Part shown: positions 26,586 to 34,900 of the stretch, piece after piece
Position numbering within the stretch: the first letter of the stretch is position 1
Layout of the letters: the number at the start of each line of letters is the position of its first letter
Source of the DNA: Flavobacterium shii
GTDB taxonomy: Bacteria > Bacteroidota > Bacteroidia > Flavobacteriales > Flavobacteriaceae
NCBI RefSeq assembly: GCF_025847235.1
Contig: NZ_JAOZEW010000001.1
Coordinates: 1 to 64,000 of the forward strand
Length of the DNA: 64,000 nucleotides
Direction: 5' to 3'
Position numbers and translations under genes: made by a program
The notes under the pieces: model-generated
Databases searched by the model: none
What the model was told of the DNA's origin: nothing
Seen by the model: only the letters and a program-made list of their open reading frames with translations

Positions 26586-27638
26586 TTATCCAAATAAGCT
26601 TCCGCCACTTTCTAATCTTGCTCTTAAATGTGCTTGCGCCAAACGGGATCTTTTTCCTTCTGGACTTAAATCAAGATGTGAAGTTCCATCTTCATGTGTA
26701 AAGTCAAATCCCAATTGTTTCGTAACAATTTTTAAATCGTTAATATGTAATTGAGTTGCAAATTCTTCTCCGGTATGCGGACAAACTGCCATTCCTTTTT
26801 TCATCCCTTCTTTCTTATAAATATGTGCACCTATTTGAGCAGGTCGCTGGATAATATGAAAGAATTTCCCAAAAGGAATCCATATTAAGAACATAATTAC
26901 TGTTACAGCGTGAATTACAGCTAGAAAATCATACGCAAACCCTTTCATAAACTGATAGGAATAGGTAAGACATAACCCTGTAACCGATATTGCAATCAAT
27001 AAAATAAGTGGTAATAAATCCCCTTCAAAAGATTGTGTAGCTATTAAACCCGGGTTTGTTAATCGTCTTCGCAAATAATAAATAGATCCGAATATAACCA
27101 ACCACGAAGACCAGTTTAAAGCATGGAAAATCAAGAATGCAAGGAAAGATCCAATTTTGAAATCCATCATTTTAAATCCAAAAAAATGAGCTTCATAAAT
27201 CGATATTGAATCTGGTGCCAATGTAAAATGTATCCATCCAAATGTAAGCGGAATTGTGATTGCAAATGCTGACATACATCCTAATGCAATACAAAAATGA
27301 GCCACCCAACGGTACTTACTTCTAGGATAGATGAATTTTTGAACTACTATATTTTCTACCGATTCTTTACCTAAAAACCACATATGAGCAAAAATTTTAC
27401 CCGTAAATAGAAATTTAAGACTACGCTTGAAATACATCCATGTTGGTGGTCGTTGCAACCAAACTGAATAACGGTATACTATTCCGAAGAAAGCGAATAC
27501 TGTTCCGAATAAATAAGTAACTAGTGCAGCATCAAAATTTTGTAGTTGTCTCGACCCGTAAAACACAAGCACTATAGTCAATGCAGACACTAGAGTTGCT
27601 ACAAGTAAAGCTTTGGTATTAAAGGTTTTATTTTTCAT
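26586..27638 (-). CDS. membrane cytochrome-b-like subunit (NarI/HdrE type)
   Basis: A 350-residue membrane protein with about seven hydrophobic segments and a soluble C-terminal tail (about 285-350). Histidines placed in helices (WVAHFCIALG, YEAHFFGFKM, LIFHALNWSS, VIHAVTVIMFL, GKFFHII) are candidate heme-b ligands. The architecture resembles NarI/HdrE-type quinone-reactive cytochromes. The gene lies between the transporters and the catalytic subunit, which suggests that it links the quinone pool to nitrate reduction. Automated tools may misname it as a transporter. Confidence 0.72.
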   Translation of the reverse strand: MKNKTFNTKALLVATLVSALTIVLVFYGSRQLQNFDAALVTYLFGTVFAFFGIVYRYSVWLQRPPTWMYFKRSLKFLFTGKIFAHMWFLGKESVENIVVQKFIYPRSKYRWVAHFCIALGCMSAFAITIPLTFGWIHFTLAPDSISIYEAHFFGFKMMDFKIGSFLAFLIFHALNWSSWLVIFGSIYYLRRRLTNPGLIATQSFEGDLLPLILLIAISVTGLCLTYSYQFMKGFAYDFLAVIHAVTVIMFLIWIPFGKFFHIIQRPAQIGAHIYKKEGMKKGMAVCPHTGEEFATQLHINDLKIVTKQLGFDFTHEDGTSHLDLSPEGKRSRLAQAHLRARLESGGSLFG

Positions 27639-27665
27639 CCTTAATTTAAATTTAATGATTACTTA

Positions 27666-29258
27666 CTAACTAGGTTTCTCACAACCTTTACGATTATAGA
27701 ACCACCAATTTATACCTGTAGCTAATATAGCAAAAATAGCAACGCCAATAAAGAATTGATTTACAGTACCATTAGCCGAAAGATTGTTTCCGATTAATTT
27801 AGAAAAGATAAACGGTCCAAATGCTGCGATTGCTGCTGTCCAACCAATAACTCCAGCTGCCTGACGCTGATTTTCGGCAAAAATAATCGGGTATTGTCTA
27901 AACGTACCTGCGTTTCCTATTCCTGTAAAAAAGAACATTGCTAAAATTACTATTACAAAAAGAGGAAATTGATCCATACTCGTTGGAGCTACTAAACCTT
28001 CTGTAACCAATATAATGGCTCCTGCCAAAATTCCTAAACCTGTAATTGTAGTAAGAATAGCACCACCTACTTTATCGGCTACAAACCCAAAAATAATTCT
28101 ACTTGCTGATCCAATAAGAGGACCGTAAAAGGCATACACTAATGGATCTGGTGCGTTATGGAAATCACCATATAAAAACTTAATCATTAAAGGAAATGCC
28201 GCAGATAAACCCGCAAATGTTCCAAAAGTCATCACGTAAGTAATAGTACAATACCAAGTATGTTTATTAGAAAAAATATCTAGTTGTTCTTTAATTGAAG
28301 CTTTCATTGGTATACTTCTTAAATAATACCAACTTAAAATGGACAATAATATTAAGAAAGGAACAAACCAGAATGCAGCCGATTGTAAATAAATTTCAGT
28401 GTTTTTTACCGCCGTATTATCTGGTTTTATATCATTTAATATTTTCTCTGCCAATTTTGGATTTGCATTTGCAATAGCTTTGGCTTTAGCATTTATTGGC
28501 AATGAAGTAAAAAGAACCACTTTATCGCTTGATTGAGTAGTGGTACTCACTGAGTCAATTACATTTTGCTTTACGTTAGCTAATATTTTTGTCTGTACTT
28601 CGGCATCAAGCGCTGCAAAAACTTCTTTTTGCTTTTCGATACTTGAATTCTGGAAAACATTTATTGTTTCCTTAGGATTAATACTTGTAAATACAGAGGC
28701 TGCACCATAAATCCCAACACTAATAATAAGTGGTGTAACAAACTGCGCTACCGAAACACCAAAATTTCCTATTCCGGCTTGTATTCCAAGAGCTGTACCT
28801 TTAAGCCTTTTTGGGAAAAATAAACTTGTACTTGGCATATAAGAGGAAAAATCACCTCCACCAAAACCTGTTGTAAACGCTAATACTGCAAATACCCAAA
28901 ATGGTGTATTTATATCCATTACGGCAAAACCTATTCCGATTACAGGAATTAATTTAAGTGCTGTAGCAAAAGATACTACGTGGCGCGTTCCGTATATAGG
29001 TAATATAAAAGTGTGAATAATTCTTAAAATCCCTGCTGCTAATCCAGGAATTGCAGTCAACCAAAAAAGCTGATCTTTGGAAAAATTAAACCCTAATCCT
29101 GGTAATTTAACTGCAATAACACTCATCATAAACCATGAGGCAAACGATAATATTAAAGTAAGCGTTGTTATTGTTAATGTTCTCCATGCAATTTTACTTC
29201 CGGTAGAGTTCCAAAATGCTTCATCTTCGGGCTCCCATTTGTCTAACCAAGTTTTCAT
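27666..29258 (-). CDS. narK: NarK-type nitrate/nitrite MFS transporter with large loop insert
   Basis: A 530-residue MFS protein of about 12 helices. Nitrate-porter signatures are FTTGFGGGDFSSYMPSTSLF in the first half and MFFFTGIGNAGTFRQYPIIF in the second. Between helices 6 and 7 is an insert of about 100 residues (about 195-290), hydrophilic and rich in Asn, Lys and Ala, not seen in standard NarK. It lies 27 bp before the cytochrome-b-like gene and 24 bp after the other porter. The direction (nitrate import or nitrate/nitrite exchange) cannot be assigned. Confidence 0.9.
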   Translation of the reverse strand: MKTWLDKWEPEDEAFWNSTGSKIAWRTLTITTLTLILSFASWFMMSVIAVKLPGLGFNFSKDQLFWLTAIPGLAAGILRIIHTFILPIYGTRHVVSFATALKLIPVIGIGFAVMDINTPFWVFAVLAFTTGFGGGDFSSYMPSTSLFFPKRLKGTALGIQAGIGNFGVSVAQFVTPLIISVGIYGAASVFTSINPKETINVFQNSSIEKQKEVFAALDAEVQTKILANVKQNVIDSVSTTTQSSDKVVLFTSLPINAKAKAIANANPKLAEKILNDIKPDNTAVKNTEIYLQSAAFWFVPFLILLSILSWYYLRSIPMKASIKEQLDIFSNKHTWYCTITYVMTFGTFAGLSAAFPLMIKFLYGDFHNAPDPLVYAFYGPLIGSASRIIFGFVADKVGGAILTTITGLGILAGAIILVTEGLVAPTSMDQFPLFVIVILAMFFFTGIGNAGTFRQYPIIFAENQRQAAGVIGWTAAIAAFGPFIFSKLIGNNLSANGTVNQFFIGVAIFAILATGINWWFYNRKGCEKPS

Positions 29259-29282
29259 ATTATGTATTATTTAATTTTATTT

Positions 29283-30758
29283 TTAATGATTGTCTTCTAT
29301 TTCTCTGGTGAAATTTGGTGATTTTGTTCTCATAACGTTTATGATTGTTCGGTGCATCCACAACAAACAAAGAACTGATACTATGAAAATAAATATCCAG
29401 GAACTGGTCCAGAGCCCAGTATAATTAAGTAGATAACCAAAGATAATCGGACCTACAAATCCACCTAATCCACCTATTAAACCTACCATTCCGCCTACAA
29501 CTCCAACTTCATTAGGAAAATATTCGGGAATGTGTTTATAAACTGCTGCTTTACCAATTCCCCATGAAATACCTATAAGAATTACCAAAATCACATAAAC
29601 CCAAAGATTGGCACTAAATTTAATTTGAGTGATTCCCTGAGCTAATAATTCTTTCTTTTTCACTTCTTGATTTTGTTTTACAACAATCTCCTGCCAAGAA
29701 TTTTTAACTGGAAAAATTGCGGCATCATCATCACCTGAAATTATTTTTGTATTGACTTTATGCTCTTTGCCATTTACTATTATTGCATCGGCAGAAACTT
29801 CGGTAACAACACCATTATTGCTAGCCAGAACTCCGGGACCTGCTGTAAAAATTTCCATTTTAGGGAACATCAATAAAAAACTTATAATTATCGATGAACC
29901 TAAAACCCAATACATTACTTTTCTAGCTCCGAATTTATCGGATAAATAACCTCCAAAAGCTCTAATTATTCCGGAGGGTAAACTGAACATTGTTGCAAAC
30001 ATTCCTCCCATTACCAACGAAGTATGATAAACATTCATGAAATTTGGCACTAACCATTGGGAATAAGCAACGAAACATCCAAAGACTAAAAAATAGTACG
30101 TTCCAAAACGCCAAACTCGAATGTTTTTAAGAGGAGACATTAGTTCTTTCATTGTTTTTGAAACACCTGGGTTTGTTTTGTTTTTAGCAAAAACAATAAA
30201 AAGTATTCCTATAAGAACTAAAACTGCTGCATAAATTATGGGCAACATCTTCCAACCATTTATAGGATCTTTCTCTGATAAATGATTTAATAAAGTAGGC
30301 GCCACAAACGTAGTAATTGCTGCACCTGCATTTCCCATTCCGAAAATACCTAAAGCTCTTCCTTGCCAGTTTTGGGGATACCAAGCCGAAGTATATCCTA
30401 TACCTACTGCAAAACTGGTACCTACTAATCCAAAAAGAAAACTTAAAACTGCAAAACTCCAGAAGGAATTGGCAAACGGAAGAAGGAAAAGTGGAATAGA
30501 ACATAATAATAGTAAAATGGAAAATATAATCTTACCTCCGTATTTATCTGTTAATATACCAATTGGAAGTCTAAATATAGATCCTGATAAAATCGGAATT
30601 CCTAATAACCAGCCAGTTTCTACAACTGTCCAATTGAATATCCCTTTATCTACCAGATAAGTAACCAAAACACCATTTAGTGTCCAGCAAGCAAAACATA
30701 TTGTAAATGCTAATGTGTTTAAAAATAAAATTTTGTGCGATTGAGATAAACTACTCAT
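29283..30758 (-). CDS. narK: NarK-type nitrate/nitrite MFS transporter
   Basis: A 491-residue MFS protein, first gene of the operon. Signatures include SFLFGLVGTSFAVGIGYTSA and SWGIGKAAVYKHIPEYFPN (nitrate-signature regions), and the MFS loop LTDKYGGKII. Between helices about 8 and 9 is an insert of about 80 residues (about 305-385) with alternating short strands (GVVTEVSADAIIVNGKEH), looking like a small beta domain. Tandem NarK pairs usually combine a proton symporter and a nitrate/nitrite antiporter; that division is inferred. Confidence 0.9.
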   Translation of the reverse strand: MSSLSQSHKILFLNTLAFTICFACWTLNGVLVTYLVDKGIFNWTVVETGWLLGIPILSGSIFRLPIGILTDKYGGKIIFSILLLLCSIPLFLLPFANSFWSFAVLSFLFGLVGTSFAVGIGYTSAWYPQNWQGRALGIFGMGNAGAAITTFVAPTLLNHLSEKDPINGWKMLPIIYAAVLVLIGILFIVFAKNKTNPGVSKTMKELMSPLKNIRVWRFGTYYFLVFGCFVAYSQWLVPNFMNVYHTSLVMGGMFATMFSLPSGIIRAFGGYLSDKFGARKVMYWVLGSSIIISFLLMFPKMEIFTAGPGVLASNNGVVTEVSADAIIVNGKEHKVNTKIISGDDDAAIFPVKNSWQEIVVKQNQEVKKKELLAQGITQIKFSANLWVYVILVILIGISWGIGKAAVYKHIPEYFPNEVGVVGGMVGLIGGLGGFVGPIIFGYLLNYTGLWTSSWIFIFIVSVLCLLWMHRTIINVMRTKSPNFTREIEDNH

Positions 30759-30829
30759 AATTGACTGTTTTTAATATCGTTTTTAATTAAATCAGTACTC
30801 TAGTCATGAACTTCTTTAATTAAAAAAAA

Positions 30830-30837
30830 CAAAATTA
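30830..30837 (-). promoter_or_regulatory. -7 element of the nitrate/Moco operon
   Basis: On the minus strand TAATTTTG matches TAnnTTTG, 72 bp before the first start codon. No TTTG box lies 19-21 bp upstream; that place is taken by the palindrome at 30860-30873, as at an activator-dependent promoter. Confidence 0.5.
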
Positions 30838-30859
30838 AAGAAATCAATTACTACTTAAA

Positions 30860-30873
30860 ATGACATTTGTCAT
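30860..30873. promoter_or_regulatory. FNR/NNR-type operator upstream of the nitrate operon
   Basis: ATGAC-N4-GTCAT is a perfect palindrome with the 5-4-5 spacing of CRP/FNR-family sites (compare TTGAC-N4-GTCAA of nitric-oxide regulators). Its centre lies about 40-41 bp upstream of the transcript start predicted from the -7 element, the class II activator position. The identity of the regulator is inferred. Confidence 0.6.
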
Positions 30874-30897
30874 ATTAAGGACAATGTTATCCTTAAT
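30874..30897. promoter_or_regulatory. Second palindrome upstream of the nitrate operon
   Basis: ATTAAGGA and TCCTTAAT arms flank an 8 bp spacer directly next to the FNR-like site. It could be an operator for a second regulator. Confidence 0.45.
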
Positions 30898-31367
30898 TAT
30901 TTCTTTATCCCCACTCGGACAGTATTTTAAACAATAGTGGTTTTATTCCGAATAAAATTAACCAAAAATTATATACAAAAAGAGAATTACCTCATATCAA
31001 TAAAGAATATAAATAACTATATATCAGACATATAAAATAAGTACCTTTTGTGATTAATTTTTATTATATAAGAAGATTATCTGATTTCACGGGTCTGATT
31101 TTGCTGAAAATTAAATAACAATTGAGATAATCTGGTTCTTTTCATATTAAAATATTTATGAAATGAAGTCCTTTTTGTTAATCAAATTAAGTTTTAAAAA
31201 TAAAAACGTAATAAAAAAGCTATTTTTCACAAATAAGTTACTCTTTTTATGCATTCAAAATCAAGAAATAAACAACACGTAATCACCTTATAAACAAGTT
31301 ATTAAACCATTAAAAAAATTCAAAAACTACCTTTATCTCATTATTTTTAAAAATAATTATCAATTTT
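30898..31367. other. Divergent regulatory region between nitrate and sulfur islands
   Basis: About 470 bp without a gene. It holds a 17 bp palindrome TTTTATTC-C-GAATAAAA (30941-30957) and a 9 bp inverted pair AGATTATCT (31074-31082) and AGATAATCT (31125-31133). The rest is very AT-rich. Confidence 0.5.
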
Positions 31368-31398
31368 TTTGGTTTTTATTATAATAAATTTAACTTTG
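31368..31398 (+). promoter_or_regulatory. Promoter of sulfur operon 1
   Basis: TTTG (31368-31371), a 19 bp spacer and TAACTTTG (31391-31398) form a full consensus promoter. The spacer and the following TCTATAGAATTAGTAGAGTT are nearly identical to the promoter at 44065-44095. Predicted start is near 31403, about 500 nt before the susC ATG. Confidence 0.75.
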
Positions 31399-31507
31399 TC
31401 TATAGAATTAGTAGAGTTATAATAAAATAATCTATATTTTGAAAACAATCGAGAGAATATCGAACTACATCCTTCCTAAAGTATACACTTATAACACCTT
31501 CTGTTAT

Positions 31508-31525
31508 ATGTGTATCTGTTGCTAA
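31508..31525 (+). CDS. leader mini-ORF Met-Cys-Ile-Cys-Cys
   Basis: ATG TGT ATC TGT TGC TAA encodes MCICC. Three of the four codons after the start are cysteine, in a genome where Cys is rare. The ATG abuts a stem-loop. The equivalent place in the leader of operon 2 encodes MCFCC, with Cys positions kept and a Phe for Ile change. Best explained as a cysteine-sensing leader peptide; translation is not proven. Confidence 0.6.
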   Translation: MCICC

Positions 31526-31747
31526 TTCTCATCGTAATACTTTCCGTTTATGTTTGGCTATATAAAAGCTATAAACTTATCATAGATTAGACAGAACGAA
31601 TCTTATTAAATACCCATCCAAAATTATCTTACTGGAAATAAAAACCTATTCTTTACCGTAACCGTAAGGAATGGCTTGGTGAAATAATATGCAAAAACTA
31701 AAATAAACTCTAAAAACTAAAATAAATAATTAACTAAAAAAAGGAAA

Positions 31748-31780
31748 ATGAAAACTAAGAATAGAAGTTGCTGTAAATAA
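31748..31780 (+). CDS. second leader mini-ORF with Cys-Cys
   Basis: ATG at 31748 encodes MKTKNRSCCK, then stop. AAGGA lies 4 nt before the ATG, unusual for this group, which rarely uses Shine-Dalgarno pairing. The tandem Cys codons end 12 nt before the hairpin at 31786-31811, so a stalled ribosome would cover the foot of the stem. The mini-ORF at the same place in leader 2 (44423-44443, MNLTIN) has no Cys, which weakens the case. Confidence 0.4.
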   Translation: MKTKNRSCCK

Positions 31781-31785
31781 AAAAA

Positions 31786-31811
31786 GCCATTTCTGCGGCA
31801 ACAGAAATGGC
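31786..31811 (+). promoter_or_regulatory. CGGCAA-loop hairpin in leader 1
   Basis: GCCATTTCTG and CAGAAATGGC form a perfect 10 bp stem with loop CGGCAA. Leader 2 has the same loop closed by an A-T instead of a G-C pair (44452-44474), a compensated change. No T run follows on the plus strand. Confidence 0.6.
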
Positions 31812-31906
31812 AGGCTTAAAAAAAAATGTGAATCTCTTTATAAAGGAAAAACGGATGTTGATTTCTCAACTTTCCATGCCTTTACTATTTAAACCAATAC
31901 AAAGAA

Positions 31907-34900
31907 ATGAAAAAAAAATTAAACATATACCCATTGTTATTTCTTCTGCTGCTATCAGCAGGAATTGATGCTCAAAATACAACTCCTCTTATACAATCCA
32001 AGCTAGACGGAAAGGTGGTCGATGATATTACAAATCAACCAATTATAGGAGCTTCCGTAAATATTAAAGGTACTACACATGGAGTAGTAACAGATACAGA
32101 AGGAAAATTTTATTTCCAAACCGGTCAAAAATTCCCATATACTTTAATTGTAAGCTATATAGGATATAAAAAAGCCGAAATAATAGTCGATAAAAACCCA
32201 GTTACCATAAGTTTAAAAGAAGAACGTCAGGAATTAGATGAACTAGTAGTTGTAGGATATGGTGCCCAAAAGAGAAAAGACATTACAGGTTCTATAGCTT
32301 CGGTTCCAAAAGCAAATCTTACTCAAGTTACCTCATCTGCAGACAACCTATTACGAGGAGCAATTCCCGGAGTAGTTGTTACCCAGAGTTCTGGACGTCC
32401 CGGAGCCTCATCAAGTGTACGTATCCGAGGAGGAAACTCAATTACAGCAGGAAATGAACCACTTTATGTTATAGATGGGATTTTAATTTACAATGATAAT
32501 AGTAATAGTACCGCCGGAGTTGCTTACTCCGGAGCAACAGTAAATGTATTATCAACGATTAATCCAGGCGATATAGAATCTATAGAGGTTCTTAAAGACG
32601 CTTCGGCAACGGCAATATATGGATCACGTGGTGCCAACGGTGTGGTAATTATTACAACCAAAAAGGGTACAAAAGGACAAGACAATATTTCCTATCAAGG
32701 CTATTTTGGGTTTCAAAATGTTTCCAAAAAATTAAAATTAATGAATGCAAGTCAGTGGGCAAGTTTGCGTAATGACGTTCAGGCTAGTATAGGTCAAGCT
32801 CCATCTTTTTCGCCAGCTCAGATAGAAGCTCTTAAAACTTCGGGGGGATATGACTGGCAATCGGCTGCATTTAGAACTGCAGCTCCTGTCCAAAATCATC
32901 AATTGACTTTCTCTGGTGGAGATGAACGTTCCAGATATGCTGTTTCTGCTGGTTATTTTGATCAGCAAGGAGTTGTAATTGGATCAGATTTCAAACGAAT
33001 TTCTCTTCGTGCCAATTATGAAAGAAATTATTCTCAAGCTTTTAAATTTGGTGTAAATGCCAATTACAGTAATTCAATTTCTAATGGTGTAGGAAGTAAT
33101 TCTAGCAGCCGACAACCAAACCCATTGGTTGCTGCATTACTAACAGCCCCTGTAGTTCCTATTAAAAATGATGATGGCGGCTATAATGTAACCAATAATC
33201 CTTATGCTACCTCGGTTAATGGATTTGTACCAAACCCAATTAATGATTTGGAAAATACAATCAATGAAACCAAAATTAATAGAATATTGACAAGTTTATT
33301 TGGTGAATATAAAATAACAAAAGAACTAACCGCCAAAGTCGCTGTGAGTGGTGATGTGATTGGTACCAAACAAAATTATTATGCGCCATCAAATACTACA
33401 AATGGTGCAGGAACAAAAGGATTAGCTTCAGTTGGTGATAGATTAGTAAGTTCTGTATTAAATGAAAATACGTTAAATTACAATACCCATTTTGGCGAAG
33501 ACCATAAATTCTCGGCTTTGGCGGGATATACACTTCAATACACACAAGGAGAAGTTGTTAATGCTGGTGCAAATACATTTGTCAATGATGCAAATACCTA
33601 CAATGCCTTGCAAGATGGTGTAGGTGTAAAACCATACAGTGATGCATTCGAAAGTGTATTAAAATCATGGTTAACAAGGGTAAATTATTCTTATAAAGGA
33701 AAATACAACCTTACGCTATCTGCTCGTGCAGATGGATCATCAAGATTTGGTTCGCAATCGCTTTGGGGTTATTTTCCTTCTGCAGGATTTTCATGGAATA
33801 TCACCGAAGAAGAATTTGCCAAAAACATTAAAGGTGTAACCGAAGCCAAACTAAGATTAAGTGCAGGAACAACAGGAAATCAAGAAATTGGGAATTATCT
33901 TTCTTTAGCTTCAATGGGATCTGTTAACTATGCTTTTGGGGGTACATTACAAACAGGATTGGCTCCTACCCGATTAGCAAATCCTGATTTAAAATGGGAA
34001 AAAACAAACCAATATAATGTTGGTTTAGACTTATCATTATTAGACCGAAAAGTAAATTTTGTTTTCGATGTGTACTATAAAAGAACAAAAGATTTACTTA
34101 TAAATGTACCTATTCCGCTTACTTCAGGATATGCTACAGTTCTTCAAAACATTGGTGGTGTTGAAAATAAAGGTGTTGAAATTGGATTGATTACAGAAAA
34201 TTTAAAAACAGAAAACTTCTCATGGAATTCAAATTTTGTGTTCTCTGCTAATAAAAATAAAGTAGTATCAATTGGAAACGGAGTTGATCAGTTTTTTCCG
34301 GTAGTCCCAAATGGTTCTTTATTACAACAACAGCCCGTAACAGTAAAAGTAGGATTGCCTTTGGGAACATTCTGGGGATACAAAACCAATGGTATTTTCC
34401 AAACTCAGGAAGAAGTCAATACACAACCTAAAATAAACAGTCTTGCCAATACCAAAGTTGGAGATCGAAGATATGTAGATACTAATGGAGATGGAGTTAT
34501 TACTGCTGCAGATAAAGTTAACCTTGGAAGTTCACAGCCAAAATTTGTGGGAAGCTTTAGTAATACTGTTTCTTATCGCGGCTTCGATCTTAATTTTTCT
34601 TTCCAAGGATCTTATGGTGGTAAAATATTTAATGCGTTAAACCAACAATTAGAAATCTCGACTCTTGGAACCAATGCTGCAACTACTCTGGAAGATCGCT
34701 GGACACCTACAAATCCAAGTAATGAAATTCCTAGAGCATCAAGTTCTCCTGTAGGGATAGTTTCGGAACGTTATGTAGAAGATGCTTCTTTCTTAAGATT
34801 AAAGCTCATCACTTTTGGATATACATTACCTAAAAGCCTTTCTTCCAGACTGGGAACAAAGAGCATCAAATTTTATGTATCTGCCGAAAACTTAATTACA

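Larger units (their letters stand above)
31402..31906 (+). ncRNA. Structured 5' leader of sulfur operon 1
   Basis: An untranslated leader of about 500 nt. It contains a small stem-loop (TATAACA/TGTTATA, 31491-31509), a cysteine mini-ORF (31508-31525), a second Cys-containing mini-ORF (31748-31780), a CGGCAA-loop hairpin (31786-31811), and a CTTTATAAAG box followed by a GTTGA/TCAAC hairpin before the start codon. The order of the small stem-loop, mini-ORF and CGGCAA hairpin is repeated in the leader of operon 2. A regulatory role is inferred. Confidence 0.6.

Noticed and set aside
31786..31811. Reading the CGGCAA hairpin as a minus-strand terminator
   Set aside because: On the minus strand it is followed by T7, but there is no minus-strand gene to end, and the copy in leader 2 has no such tract. 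A plus-strand role fits better.
31402..31906. Known riboswitch (SAM, cobalamin or similar) in the SusC leaders
   Set aside because: I could not match conserved cores of these classes; the leader peptide model explains more of what is seen.
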